Shown: positions 23,879 to 32,220 of the stretch, piece by piece
Layout: every line of letters begins with the position of its first letter
Position numbering within the stretch: position 1 is the stretch's first letter
Source: an uncultured Oscillospiraceae bacterium
GTDB lineage: Bacteria; Bacillota; Clostridia; Oscillospirales; Oscillospiraceae
Assembly: GCA_934565425.1 (NCBI GenBank)
Contig: CAKTHW010000006.1
Coordinates: 1 to 38,608 of the forward strand
DNA length: 38,608 bases
Direction: 5' to 3'
The notes under the pieces: generated by a model
Databases searched by the model: none
What the model saw: the letters and a program-made list of their open reading frames with translations, nothing else
Told to the model about the DNA's origin: nothing
Translations under genes and position numbers: made by a program

Positions 23879-24088
23879 CTAGACGGGGATAGCCTCGTCA
23901 TCTTGTGCAACGATCTTCAGGAGCACACCGTCATGCTCGCTGACCACTTCGTTGGTCAGCTTATCGGTGGTGATCTCCAGGATGGCTTCGCCAGCCTTCA
24001 CGGCGTCGCCTTCCTTTTTCAGCCACTTAGAGACGGTACCCTCTTCCATGGTCAGCCCCAGCTGGGGCATGGTGATTTCAAAAGCCAT
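23879..24088 (-). pseudogene. Lipoyl domain fragment, 5' part of the interrupted lipoyl-E3 gene
   Basis: 69 residues: one complete lipoyl (biotinyl/lipoyl-type) domain with the modifiable Lys in ITTDKLT (K43). It is almost identical to the lipoyl domain of the E2 gene next door, which reads on through DDIPVKGLLAYIGQPGEQV; here the codon for that Lys is TAG instead of AAG, and the frame behind it still reads GLLVYIGQPGEQV into the E3 core. It has a strong GAGGAGG site and ATG 24088, 13 bases after the E2 gene. Lipoyl-E3 fusions are known in Gram-positive bacteria. The single-base change could be a real mutation, an assembly error or a recoded stop. Confidence 0.75.
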
Positions 24089-24101
24089 AGGTTCGCCCTC
24101 C

Positions 24102-25352
24102 TCAGAGCAGAATATTCAGCGGGCTCTGCAGCAGGTCGCGCAGATCCATAGCAAACTTTGCTGCCACGGCACCGTCCATGAGACGATGGTCCAGAGTGAA
24201 GGACAGGCGCATGACCTGATGCTTGCTGATGTTGCCCTCGTCGTCCATCTGCAGTTCATCTTCGATGGAGCACACGCCCAGGATAGCGGCGTTGGGCTGG
24301 TTGACGATGGGGGTAAAGGTTTCAATACCGAACATACCCAGGTTGCTGACCGAGAAGGTGGAACCCTTGTATTCGTCGGGGGTGAGCTTGTTTTCCTTGG
24401 CGCGGGTTGCCAGATCCTTTGCCGTAGCGGACAGCTCGTCCAGACCCATCTTGTCTGCGTCACGGATGACGGGGACGATCAGGCCGGCGTCCAGTGCCAC
24501 TGCCATGCCCAGGTTGACATGGGTGTGCTGGATCATCTGGTTGCCGTCATAGCTGACCAGGATCTCAGGATGCTGACGCAGCACCTTGGCGGTAGCCTTC
24601 AGGACCAGATCGTTGACGGAGTACTTCTTGCCGGTCTTGGCCAGCAGATCCTTCCGGAACTTCATCAGCTCGGTGACATCCACCTTGGTGTTCTGGGTGA
24701 CAGGCGGGATCTCAGTATGAGACTGGAGCATACGCTCGGCGACGACCTTGCGCATGCCGCTGAGCTTGACGACGGTATCGCCATCCATCAGCTCCAGGTC
24801 GCTCTTTGCAGCAGGTGCTGCTGCGGGAGCGGGAGCTGCTGCTGCGGGAGCAGGAGCAGCCTTCTGGGCTTCCGCTGCGGCGTAGATGTCCTTGGCCACG
24901 ATACGGCCGGAGGGGCCGGAACCGGTGAGGGTGGAATAATCCACGCCCATGCCAGCGGCCAGCTTCCGTGCGAAGGGAGAGATGCGGATCCGCTTGCCGG
25001 ATGCGTCAGCAGCAGGTGCTGCTGCGGGTGCGGCAGGAGCGGCGGCAGCGGCGGGTGCTGCTTCGGGAGCAGCGGCTGCAGCAGGAGCTGCGGCGCCATC
25101 GCCAACCTGTTCGCCCGGCTGGCCGATGTAAGCCAGCAGGCCCTTGACGGGGATGTCATCGCCTTCCTGGGCGACGATCTTCAGGAGCACACCGTCATGT
25201 TCGCTCACGACTTCATTGGTCAGCTTATCAGTGGTGATCTCCAGGATGGCCTCGCCAGTCTTTACCTCGTCGCCTTCCTTTTTCAGCCACTGAGAGACGG
25301 TGCCCTCTTCCATGGTCAGCCCCAGCTGGGGCATCAATACTTCATATGCCAT
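24102..25352 (-). CDS. Dihydrolipoamide acyltransferase (E2)
   Basis: 416 residues. Order of domains: lipoyl domain 1-77 with K43 in TTDKLT; Ala/Pro-rich linker (about 80-110); peripheral E1/E3-binding domain RISPFARKLAAGMGVDYSTLTGSGPSGRIVAKDI in pieces around 118-155; second linker; catalytic CoA-acyltransferase domain from about 185, ending with the active-site LDHRLMDGAVAAKF (HxxxDG). It forms the core of the complex and transfers the acyl group to CoA. One lipoyl domain is normal for Gram-positive PDH or acetoin dehydrogenase E2. The ATG has GAGGAGG upstream; the E1beta stop lies 13 bases before. Confidence 0.92.
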   Translation of the reverse strand: MAYEVLMPQLGLTMEEGTVSQWLKKEGDEVKTGEAILEITTDKLTNEVVSEHDGVLLKIVAQEGDDIPVKGLLAYIGQPGEQVGDGAAAPAAAAAPEAAPAAAAAPAAPAAAPAADASGKRIRISPFARKLAAGMGVDYSTLTGSGPSGRIVAKDIYAAAEAQKAAPAPAAAAPAPAAAPAAKSDLELMDGDTVVKLSGMRKVVAERMLQSHTEIPPVTQNTKVDVTELMKFRKDLLAKTGKKYSVNDLVLKATAKVLRQHPEILVSYDGNQMIQHTHVNLGMAVALDAGLIVPVIRDADKMGLDELSATAKDLATRAKENKLTPDEYKGSTFSVSNLGMFGIETFTPIVNQPNAAILGVCSIEDELQMDDEGNISKHQVMRLSFTLDHRLMDGAVAAKFAMDLRDLLQSPLNILL

Positions 25353-25365
25353 GTCAGTTTCCTCC

Positions 25366-26346
25366 TCACTTGTTCAGCACGCGCTTGACCGCGGCAACGA
25401 TATCTGCCGGGTGGGGGAAGTTCTGGTCTTCCAGCACGGGGCTGAAGGGAGAACAGATGTTCAGGCCGCACACACGTTCCACGGGAGCATCCAGTTCATC
25501 GAACAGCTCTTCAGAGATCTCAGCGGAGAGCTCACCAGCGAAGCTGCCGCGCTTGACTTCTTCGGAGACGATGATGGCGTTGTGGGTCTTGGAGATGGAT
25601 GCCTTGATCGCGTCCCAATCCAGGGGCACCAGGGATCTCAGATCCAGCACTTCCACATCAATGCCTTCCTGTTCCAGGGTCTTTGCAGCTTCCAGAGCGA
25701 AGTTGACTTCACGGGACCAGGAGATGATGGTCAGATCCTTGCCCTCGCGCTTGACCTTAGCCTGACCCAGGGGGATGGTGTATTCGCCTTCCGGAATTTC
25801 TTCCTTGTGGGCATACAGCAGCTTGTGTTCCAGGAAAATGACGGGGTCTTCGTCACGGATCGCGCTCTTCAGCAGACCCTTTGCGTCCTCTGCGGAGCAG
25901 GGAGCGACGACCTTCAGGCCGGGGAAGTGGCAGAAGAAGTTCTCCAGAGACTGAGAATGCTGACCAGCGTTGCGGCGGCCGGAGCCCATGGGTGCACGCA
26001 GCACCATAGGAACGCTGCACTGACCACCGGTCATGTAACGGATCTTTGCTGCCTGGTTGAACAGGGGGTCTGCACATTCGGTAGCGAAGTCATCGTACAT
26101 CAGCTCCACCACGGGGTGCATCCCACGCATTGCTGCGCCGACAGCCATACCTACAAAGCCCTCTTCGGAGATCGGGGTATCGATCACACGGTTGGGACCA
26201 AATTCATCCAGAAAGCCCCGGGTAATGGCGAACACGTTGCCCATAACAGCCATATCTTCGCCCATGATGAACATCTTGTCATCCCGAAGCATCTCTTCAT
26301 GCAAAGCTTCACCGATGGCCTTGCTGACGGTGATTTTCTTGCTCAT
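25366..26346 (-). CDS. 2-oxo-acid / acetoin dehydrogenase E1 component beta
   Basis: 326 residues from ATG 26346, which overlaps the E1alpha stop (ATGA) and has AAAGG 11 bases upstream; an in-frame GTG at 26358 is less well placed. Typical features: KAIGEALHEEM, FIMGEDMAVMGNVFAITRG (TPP pyrimidine-contacting Glu in GED), TPISEEGFVGMAVGAAMRG, the conserved GSGRRNAGQHSQSLE with catalytic His, and VVAPCSAEDAKGLL. With E1alpha it forms the thiamine-diphosphate heterotetramer that decarboxylates the substrate. Sequence alone does not tell pyruvate from acetoin or branched-chain substrate. Confidence 0.9.
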   Translation of the reverse strand: MSKKITVSKAIGEALHEEMLRDDKMFIMGEDMAVMGNVFAITRGFLDEFGPNRVIDTPISEEGFVGMAVGAAMRGMHPVVELMYDDFATECADPLFNQAAKIRYMTGGQCSVPMVLRAPMGSGRRNAGQHSQSLENFFCHFPGLKVVAPCSAEDAKGLLKSAIRDEDPVIFLEHKLLYAHKEEIPEGEYTIPLGQAKVKREGKDLTIISWSREVNFALEAAKTLEQEGIDVEVLDLRSLVPLDWDAIKASISKTHNAIIVSEEVKRGSFAGELSAEISEELFDELDAPVERVCGLNICSPFSPVLEDQNFPHPADIVAAVKRVLNK

Positions 26347-27341
26347 CTTGCCACGCACCTTTCGTTATCAGTCACATACATATCATCCAGCACAGTAGCG
26401 GGATCGGGATAGGGGGATTCGTCTGCGAACTTCACAGCTTCGTCCATCTCTTCTTCTGCGGCTGCCTTGACAGCGTCCAGCTCTTCCTGGGTAGCGCCCA
26501 GCTTCAGCAGGCGTTCGCCCAGCAGCATGATGCCATCCTTCTTCAGGGCTTCTTCCATGTATTCCTTGGGACGATACACAGCGGGATCGCCACAATAGTG
26601 ACCCTGATAACGGTAGACCTTTGCTTCCAGCAGATAGGGGCCCTTGCCGGAACGAGCGTGTTCCATAGCCACCTGCATGGCCTCATAGACCTCAGTGGGG
26701 TTGGTCCCGTCCACCACGGCGTATTCCACACCGTAAGCAGCGGCACGGGAAGCCAGATCCGGGGTATTGGTCACACGGTGAATCTCGGTAGAGACGCCAT
26801 AGCAGTTGTTCTCAATGAACCAGACCATGGGCAGATGCCAAGTGGCAGCCATGTTCAGAGACTCATGGAAGGAGCCTTCGTTGGTAGCACCATCACCGAA
26901 GCAGCCTACGCTGACGGAGTCGTCACCCATGATCTTGGAAGCCAGAGCACTGCCGGCGGAGATGAGCTGACCAGCACCGACGATGCCGTTAGCGCCCAGA
27001 TGGTTCATCTTCTCCATGTCAGCGATGTGCATGGAACCGCCCTTGCCCTTGCAGTAGCCGGTGACCTTGCCGAACAGCTCAGCCATGGCCAGCTTGGGGT
27101 CTGCGCCTCTGGCGATCGCGTGGCCATGACCACGATGGGTGGAGGTGAAATAATCTCTGGGTTCGATGGCTGCGAAGGCGCCTGCTTCGGCGGCCTCCTG
27201 ACCGATGCTCAGATGAATGTTGCCTGCCAGCATGCCCTTGGTGAAGCAGTTTGCTGCGTGCTCTTCAAATGCACGAATCCGAACCATGGTCCGGTAAAAC
27301 TCCATCAGCTGCTCTTTTGTATACTTTTCTTTTGTAGCCAA
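26343..27341 (-). CDS. 2-oxo-acid dehydrogenase E1 alpha, acetoin dehydrogenase (AcoA)-like
   Basis: 332 residues. It carries STHRGHGHAIARG, AELFGKVTGYCKGKGGSMHIAD and LGANGIVGAGQLISAGSALA, close to AcoA of acetoin dehydrogenases, and the thiamine-diphosphate motif GDGATNEGSFHESLNMAA...NN. The C-terminus (RYQGHYCGDPAVYRP) also fits AcoA-like proteins, so acetoin is the leading substrate, pyruvate the alternative. The start is taken as TTG at 27341 (MATKEKYTKEQ...), because AAAGG is ten bases upstream; the in-frame GTG nearer to AAAGG has no spacing and ATG far upstream has no site. Confidence 0.85.
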   Translation of the reverse strand: MATKEKYTKEQLMEFYRTMVRIRAFEEHAANCFTKGMLAGNIHLSIGQEAAEAGAFAAIEPRDYFTSTHRGHGHAIARGADPKLAMAELFGKVTGYCKGKGGSMHIADMEKMNHLGANGIVGAGQLISAGSALASKIMGDDSVSVGCFGDGATNEGSFHESLNMAATWHLPMVWFIENNCYGVSTEIHRVTNTPDLASRAAAYGVEYAVVDGTNPTEVYEAMQVAMEHARSGKGPYLLEAKVYRYQGHYCGDPAVYRPKEYMEEALKKDGIMLLGERLLKLGATQEELDAVKAAAEEEMDEAVKFADESPYPDPATVLDDMYVTDNERCVAR

Positions 27342-27378
27342 TGATCTCACGCCTTTCTTATCCGTGTTGTGGTTGAAT

Positions 27379-27864
27379 TTATACTTGACGAGGTGCGAAA
27401 ATGGGAACCTCCAGATCCTCATCGAACTGACGGCCCATGACCAGCCCCTCGATTTCTGCGATGATTACGTCTACGGTCAGCAGAACCTTCGTGCCCTCTA
27501 CCAGGTGACCGCCATGGGCATTGCCGTAACGGTCGCTCAGTGCCATATGGACATGCAGGTTGGTGTTGCCTTCCGCGTCATGGCAGATGATGCCGGAGCC
27601 ATTGGTCAGCTCGATGGGTCCAGTCAGATGCAGGACCTCGCCATAGCCGTAGCCGGCCTTCTTTTCGGGCATTTCCACCGGGTTGCAATAAGCTACCCCG
27701 TCCAAGCTGCCAATCGCGCTGAGGATTACGCCGCTGTTGATACCGCTGCGGCGACAAGCTTCCTCCAGCCCTTTCAGCACGTCCGTTCCCGGACGCAGCC
27801 GGATGGCCACCACTCTGCCCAAGTGGCCTTGCGCCATTTCCAGAATATCATTGCGATCAGTCAT
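27379..27864 (-). CDS. PPC / DUF296-domain protein
   Basis: 161 residues, a single PPC domain (plants and prokaryotes conserved, DUF296). The family signature is plain: GEVLHLTGPIELTNGSG followed by LHVHMALSDRYGNAHGGHL, with the HxH...GGH residues that bind a metal in bacterial structures. The bacterial function is unknown; members often sit near metabolic or regulatory genes. Unlike plant AHL proteins it has no AT-hook. It has a good GGAGG site at ATG 27864. It lies 28 bases after the MBL-fold gene and just ahead of E1alpha, so within one operon. Confidence 0.85.
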   Translation of the reverse strand: MTDRNDILEMAQGHLGRVVAIRLRPGTDVLKGLEEACRRSGINSGVILSAIGSLDGVAYCNPVEMPEKKAGYGYGEVLHLTGPIELTNGSGIICHDAEGNTNLHVHMALSDRYGNAHGGHLVEGTKVLLTVDVIIAEIEGLVMGRQFDEDLEVPIFAPRQV

Positions 27865-27892
27865 CGATCTGCCTCCTATCTTTTCACTTTAC

Positions 27893-28663
27893 TTACAGTT
27901 CGATCCGCTCATACGGCTCGCTCAGTGGCAGGACCTGTAGATCCTTCGCCCCCGGAGCGCTCAGCCGCCGTCGGACACTTTCTCGCATATGCATGCGGTC
28001 ATCCTCCTGAAAGGGGATATGATACACACAGATATGCTCTGCTGCCAGTGCGCCATGAAACAACCGTTTGTCAAACAGCGCCTGGAAAAACAGTGGATTC
28101 ACAAATGCCGCCTCCAGCGGGACACCGGCTACCTGCGTGAGTGTCTCATGCACATAGTCCGTATCCGCTGTGAACAGCACCTCTCGCCCATCGAAGGCGA
28201 TCCGGTAGCACACATGGGGCACACCATAAAATTCTGGCCCCAGATGCTGTGTCCGGAAGGCTTGCAGGCGGATATGCTCTCCCAGCTGCCACACGGCGTG
28301 ATCCGTCACGTGTGACAGGCACGCGCAGGGGATCTTCCCGCGCGCCAGGAAGTGCTTCAATTCCTGTACCTGCGGCGCGCCGTCCTCCGGAAAGAACAGC
28401 GCCTTCACCGGCCTGTTTCGCACCAGCTCCATGGTCATCTCCGGGGAGAAGTGATCTGGATGGAAGTGGGTGAACAGCAGGCAGTCCAGCTGTTCAAAGG
28501 GCGGTTCCCCGCGGCACATTTTCTGCCAGCAGCCGGCGGGCATCGGGCTGAAGGGGTTCCCCTCTCGCCCGAATACACCGTCGAGCAGGAGGGTCATGCC
28601 CCGATAGCCGATGCGCACACCGGCGTTTGCCAGCAGGGTGATGGAAATCGGGAATCGTTCCAT
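27893..28663 (-). CDS. Metallo-beta-lactamase-fold hydrolase
   Basis: 256 residues. The zinc-binding THFHPDHF (HxHxDH) is at about 65-72, preceded by LLANAGVRIGYRGMTLLLDGVF, the usual first strands of MBL-fold proteins of the UlaG/'L-ascorbate lactonase-like' sort. Further ligands may be H117 (CLSHVTDH), D167 (FTADTDY) and H224 (YHIPF). The substrate is unknown; a lactone or thioester made by the neighbouring enzymes is possible. The ATG has no clear ribosome site and starts 17 bases after the preceding stop, suggesting coupling. Confidence 0.8.
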   Translation of the reverse strand: MERFPISITLLANAGVRIGYRGMTLLLDGVFGREGNPFSPMPAGCWQKMCRGEPPFEQLDCLLFTHFHPDHFSPEMTMELVRNRPVKALFFPEDGAPQVQELKHFLARGKIPCACLSHVTDHAVWQLGEHIRLQAFRTQHLGPEFYGVPHVCYRIAFDGREVLFTADTDYVHETLTQVAGVPLEAAFVNPLFFQALFDKRLFHGALAAEHICVYHIPFQEDDRMHMRESVRRRLSAPGAKDLQVLPLSEPYERIEL

Positions 28664-28680
28664 GGTTGGTGCAGCGTTTT

Positions 28681-29568
28681 TTACTGGTTGTCCTCGCTGC
28701 CGACCTTGACGTCCATCTTATCCTCGTAATACTTGACCATAGCGGCCTGATCTTCGTCGATATGGCCGTTGTCCTTCATCCAGTCCATGACCATCAGGAC
28801 CACATCGGTCATCGGGGTGTCAACGCCCATGTGATGCGCATAGTCCTTGGCGTTCACGATGTCCTTGCGATGGACTGCGATACGAGCGCCGGGTTCATAA
28901 TCGCGATGGATGATCTTGGGAACCTTGTTGTCATAAGCAGGGCCGCCGGCGAAGCCGCCGCGGGTTGCTTCAAAGGTGGTCTGCAAATCAATGCCAGCCT
29001 TTGCGGCGAAGGCATAACCTTCTGCCATGACGACCATGTAAGCGCCAGCGATGATGTTGTTGACCAGCTTGGTGACGCTGCCGCTGCCTGCGCTGCCGGT
29101 GTAGACGGGGTTGCCCAGGCATTCCAGCAGGGGCTTGACCTTTTCAAAGGCTTCCTTGTCGCCGCCAGTCATAATGGCCAGGGTGCCAGCGATAGCCATG
29201 GGGTTGCCGCCGCTGATGGGGGAGTCCAGCAGGAACATACCGGCCTTCTTTGCATCCTCATACATTTCCTGGATGATGTGGGGTGCAGTGGAGCTCAGGT
29301 CTACGATGATGCGGCCGGGCTTGCCAAACTTGATGGCCTTTTCCACGGAGTCACGGATGATTGCGTGGGTGGGGAGGATCTGCATGATGATGTCACAGGT
29401 CTTGTAGATCTCGTCTGCATCCTTCACAGCAGTGCCGCCTGCGGCAGCGAATTCCTCCAGGCGCTTGTCCGCCACGTCAAAGCCTACGATCTCATGACCA
29501 GACTTCTTGACCAGATTCTTTGCCATAGGCAGACCCATGACGCCCATACCCAGAAAACCGACTTTCAT
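28681..29568 (-). CDS. 3-hydroxyisobutyrate dehydrogenase-like (beta-hydroxyacid) oxidoreductase
   Basis: 295 residues. The Rossmann motif GFLGMGVMGLPMAKNL (4-19) and DLSSTAPHI, followed by DSPISGGNPMAIAGTLAIMTGG (substrate loop) and VTKLVNNIIAG with the catalytic Lys, define the beta-hydroxyacid dehydrogenase family (3-hydroxyisobutyrate, tartronate semialdehyde or related). Length is standard. The FDVADKRLEEF turn with Asp after the second strand suggests NAD+ use; inference. It is second in the operon, behind a sugar-acid permease, so a sugar acid or its aldehyde derivative is a likely substrate. Confidence 0.88.
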   Translation of the reverse strand: MKVGFLGMGVMGLPMAKNLVKKSGHEIVGFDVADKRLEEFAAAGGTAVKDADEIYKTCDIIMQILPTHAIIRDSVEKAIKFGKPGRIIVDLSSTAPHIIQEMYEDAKKAGMFLLDSPISGGNPMAIAGTLAIMTGGDKEAFEKVKPLLECLGNPVYTGSAGSGSVTKLVNNIIAGAYMVVMAEGYAFAAKAGIDLQTTFEATRGGFAGGPAYDNKVPKIIHRDYEPGARIAVHRKDIVNAKDYAHHMGVDTPMTDVVLMVMDWMKDNGHIDEDQAAMVKYYEDKMDVKVGSEDNQ

Positions 29569-29615
29569 AGTATTATCTCCTTTATCTTAATTTTGTGCTG
29601 TATTAGCTCGTTCTT

Positions 29616-30605
29616 TTAAATGGTGTTGCTCTCGTCGGAGACAAGCTCTTCTACTTCGTTAAAGGTTGCTTTTTTTTTATCGCCATTGCGCTTGCTGATC
29701 CAGTTCGTCAGCATCGGGCACAGGATAGCGGTCACAACGACAGCTGCTGCTACCTGAGGCTGTGCGATCCCTGCCACGCCTTCCAGAGACTTGTCCACTG
29801 CAGCCAGTGCCATGGGAGTTGCCACGGCGTTGCCGCCAACGCTGGAGATTGCAGCGCCTGCGATGCCGGAGCCGCCAGTCAACTTATCGAACAGGATGTT
29901 GAACACGCCGCCGATCACAACGGTGATCAGACCCAGGACGATGCCGGGCACGCCGCCCTGTGCTACCTGCTGGATGCTCATGTTTGCGCCCAGTGCGAAG
30001 CCCAGTACCATGATGGTCACTTCGCCGCCTGCGCTCAGGCACTGACGCATCTTGGGGTCCAGGTTGCCGAGGATGATGCCGATCAGCAGGGGGACGATGG
30101 AGGCCACCAGCATCATGTAGGGGATGCTGGCCAGGCCAGCGGTACCCATAGCGACCATGGTCAGGAAGGGGCCATCGTTCAGGGAGATGATCGCGACTGC
30201 GCCCTGGTCAGCTTCGGAGCCGTAGGTCTTGGTCAGGGCACCGAACAGAGCGCCGTTGGAGTTGGAAGCTGCTGCGATGATTGCCAGCGCGCTCAGGCCA
30301 AACATATTATCATTGAAGAAGTGTGCCGCCAGCAGGCCGATACCGACAGCCACGGCGAACTTGACGATGGTGATGGTGAAACCGGTCTTCATTGCCTGCG
30401 GTGCACACTTCAGATCCAGCTGTGCGCCCATGCAGATGAAGAACAGGCCGACCAGTGCGCTGGTGCCGTTTACGATACCGGTGGTGAAGCTGCCGATCTG
30501 CAGCGCTGCCGGACACAAAGTGTTCATGAGACAGCCCAGGAACAGGGGAACGATGATGATGCCGCCTGGAACTTTGTCCAGCCACTTTTTAATGGGAACT
30601 TGCAT
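29616..30605 (-). CDS. kdgT: 2-keto-3-deoxygluconate permease family transporter
   Basis: 329 residues with about ten hydrophobic helices. MQVPIKKWLDKVPGGIIIVPLFLGCLMN is typical of the start of KdgT proteins (split here for length), and SNSNGALFGALTKTYG and SSVGGNAVATPMALAA also match the family. KdgT imports 2-keto-3-deoxygluconate by proton symport; members with related substrates exist. GGAGGAAA precedes the ATG. It is the first gene of a minus-strand operon divergent from a LysR gene, which likely controls it. Whether the intake feeds the dehydrogenase complex downstream is inference. Confidence 0.88.
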   Translation of the reverse strand: MQVPIKKWLDKVPGGIIIVPLFLGCLMNTLCPAALQIGSFTTGIVNGTSALVGLFFICMGAQLDLKCAPQAMKTGFTITIVKFAVAVGIGLLAAHFFNDNMFGLSALAIIAAASNSNGALFGALTKTYGSEADQGAVAIISLNDGPFLTMVAMGTAGLASIPYMMLVASIVPLLIGIILGNLDPKMRQCLSAGGEVTIMVLGFALGANMSIQQVAQGGVPGIVLGLITVVIGGVFNILFDKLTGGSGIAGAAISSVGGNAVATPMALAAVDKSLEGVAGIAQPQVAAAVVVTAILCPMLTNWISKRNGDKKKATFNEVEELVSDESNTI

Positions 30606-30922
30606 ATTTTTCCTCCTCTTTTGCTTTTACGTCAGGTTGTTTCTTCTTACACACTTACCAAAAAAATCGTTTCAAGCTCTAGCTGGAAATGCACAACCAG
30701 CCGGCTCAACGCCACCCTCCTTTTCTGATTTCTTTTTCGCTTGAGCGGCTTACCATCCGCTCTTCATGCTTCAACGATACAACCAACCTTCCGGTTTGTG
30801 AAATTCGCGTTTTTGAATGCGCTATCATTTTTTTTGATAGTTATTTTCACTATTTTTCCGGCTTTCTGTGCTTTTTTCACAAGGAAAACCCGATTGGAAC
30901 CAGCAATTTGACCAGTCGCCGA

Positions 30923-30951
30923 TTGACTCTGCATCGGGAAATCGGTATAAT
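30923..30951 (+). promoter_or_regulatory. LysR promoter in the divergent 30606-31038 region
   Basis: TTGACT (30923-30928), 17 bases and TATAAT (30946-30951) drive the LysR gene. The 433-base region between the divergent genes has no ORF of its own. It also holds a dyad CTATCA-N7-TGATAG at 30823-30841, a possible LysR operator for the kdgT operon, and a weak leftward candidate (-10 TATCGT at 30774-30779). Confidence 0.75.
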
Positions 30952-31038
30952 AGGCGAAGTAAATCAAAATAATTGATTGTGCTATGACAACGTTTGTGCC
31001 ACTGTGTCTGTCTCTCCAGAGGAAAGGGGTTTTTATCT

Positions 31039-31965
31039 ATGCTGGATATCAAGCGCCTGCAGTATCTGGTCGCCGTATATCGCTATCACAGCTTCACGCG
31101 CGCCAGTGAGGAACTGTTTGTTTCTCAGTCCGCCATCTCCATGGCGATCAAATCCTTAGAGGCAGAACTAGGGGTCCAGCTGATCGTACGTTCGCCACAA
31201 AATGTTGATTTTACGCAGGAGGGAGAACTACTCGTAAATCATGCCCGCCGCATCCTGCTGGACTGTGAAAATGCCGAACGCGAAATTGCAGATCTCTCCG
31301 AACGCAAAAGCTACACCGTACACCTAGGTCTCTCGCCTTCCCTGGGTTTCTCCTTCCAGCGCTTCCTCTATACAGAGGAGCTGCACCGTGCCTATCCCAA
31401 GGCCACGCTCTATATTGAGGAAGGCTCGATGAACAACCACATCGCCAAGATCCAGCAGGATCTCATGGATCTGTCCTTCAACGCCCTCCCCAGTCTAGAG
31501 GAGGGCAAAGCCCTGGGCCTCAACCTGGTGCCCATCACAACGGCGCGCATCTACGCCATCATGTGCCCCACCCATCCGCTGGCTAACCGTGCGGTACTGA
31601 CCGCAGCAGATTTTAAAGGAGTCGATATCGTCACGTTGGACGAATGCTCCGCCATCCGCACCCTAGTCACGACGCATTTTGAGAAATGCGGCATTGTCCC
31701 CCGCATCCGTTCCTCCCATGAGCAGATCTTCTGTATGTTCAATACCATCAAGTTCGGCAACTTCGTTGGCTTCATCAATGCAGGCGACCCCTATATGGTG
31801 CAACATCTGCACCAGACCGGACTGATCCTGCGCCAGTTCGAACCGGCTCTGGAGTTCCAGGCTGGTTTCCTCTCCAAATCCGGAAAGACCCTGCCGCGTA
31901 TCGCCGAAAAACTCATCATAAAAGCGCGCGAATTAGAACAAAATCCGACCGCAACTATGGTCTGA
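31039..31965 (+). CDS. LysR-type regulator divergent from the kdgT operon
   Basis: 308 residues. Helix-turn-helix: LQYLVAVYRYHSFTRASEEL, SQSAISMAIKSLEAELGVQL and VDFTQEGELLV (7-65). The effector domain follows (about 95-300). ATG 31039 has GGAAAGGGG nine bases before it; upstream in-frame codons have none. Divergent transcription from the permease/dehydrogenase operon is the classical arrangement for a LysR regulating its neighbour. It shares its layout and many residues (SQxxISxAIxxLExELGV, then EEGSM near 130 and QI.CMxxxxxFxNxVG late in the chain) with the next gene, so the two are paralogues. Confidence 0.92.
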   Translation: MLDIKRLQYLVAVYRYHSFTRASEELFVSQSAISMAIKSLEAELGVQLIVRSPQNVDFTQEGELLVNHARRILLDCENAEREIADLSERKSYTVHLGLSPSLGFSFQRFLYTEELHRAYPKATLYIEEGSMNNHIAKIQQDLMDLSFNALPSLEEGKALGLNLVPITTARIYAIMCPTHPLANRAVLTAADFKGVDIVTLDECSAIRTLVTTHFEKCGIVPRIRSSHEQIFCMFNTIKFGNFVGFINAGDPYMVQHLHQTGLILRQFEPALEFQAGFLSKSGKTLPRIAEKLIIKARELEQNPTATMV

Positions 31966-31970
31966 ATGAA

Positions 31971-32015
31971 AGAATGCCCTGCAAGCCACACACTCGGCTC
32001 GCAGGGCATTCTTTT
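31971..32015 (+). terminator. Terminator between the two LysR genes
   Basis: AGAATGCCCTGC and GCAGGGCATTCT form a 12-bp stem followed by TTTGG, six bases after the stop. Confidence 0.85.
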
Positions 32016-32155
32016 GGTATGCAGAGCGATTTCCCCTCTTTATAGAAGGAAGAAAAATCCACTCCATCCTCGTCCCTTCACCGTTCCGCCTGTTGCTTTT
32101 TACAACACTCAGCAACTTTTTAACGAACTTGGGCATTATTGGGGCAGAAAAGAGC

Positions 32156-32184
32156 TTGTTTTATTGCAAAAAAACAGCTATGAT
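32156..32184 (+). promoter_or_regulatory. Promoter of the second LysR gene
   Basis: TTGTTT (32156-32161), 17 bases and TATGAT (32179-32184) in an AT-rich stretch, 37 bases before the ATG. Confidence 0.6.
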
Positions 32185-32220
32185 AACATTAATAAAATTC
32201 TATAGACGAGAGGGGACCGT

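Noticed and set aside
23879..23881. Pyrrolysine or general amber reassignment to explain the TAG in the lipoyl-E3 gene
   Set aside because: An ordinary gene here also ends in TAG, and the E2 copy has Lys at the site, so a point mutation or sequence error is simpler.
22382..24151. 589-residue plus-strand open frame spanning E3 and the lipoyl fragment
   Set aside because: Antisense to E3; it has no motif, and its continuity over the TAG site is not evidence for coding.
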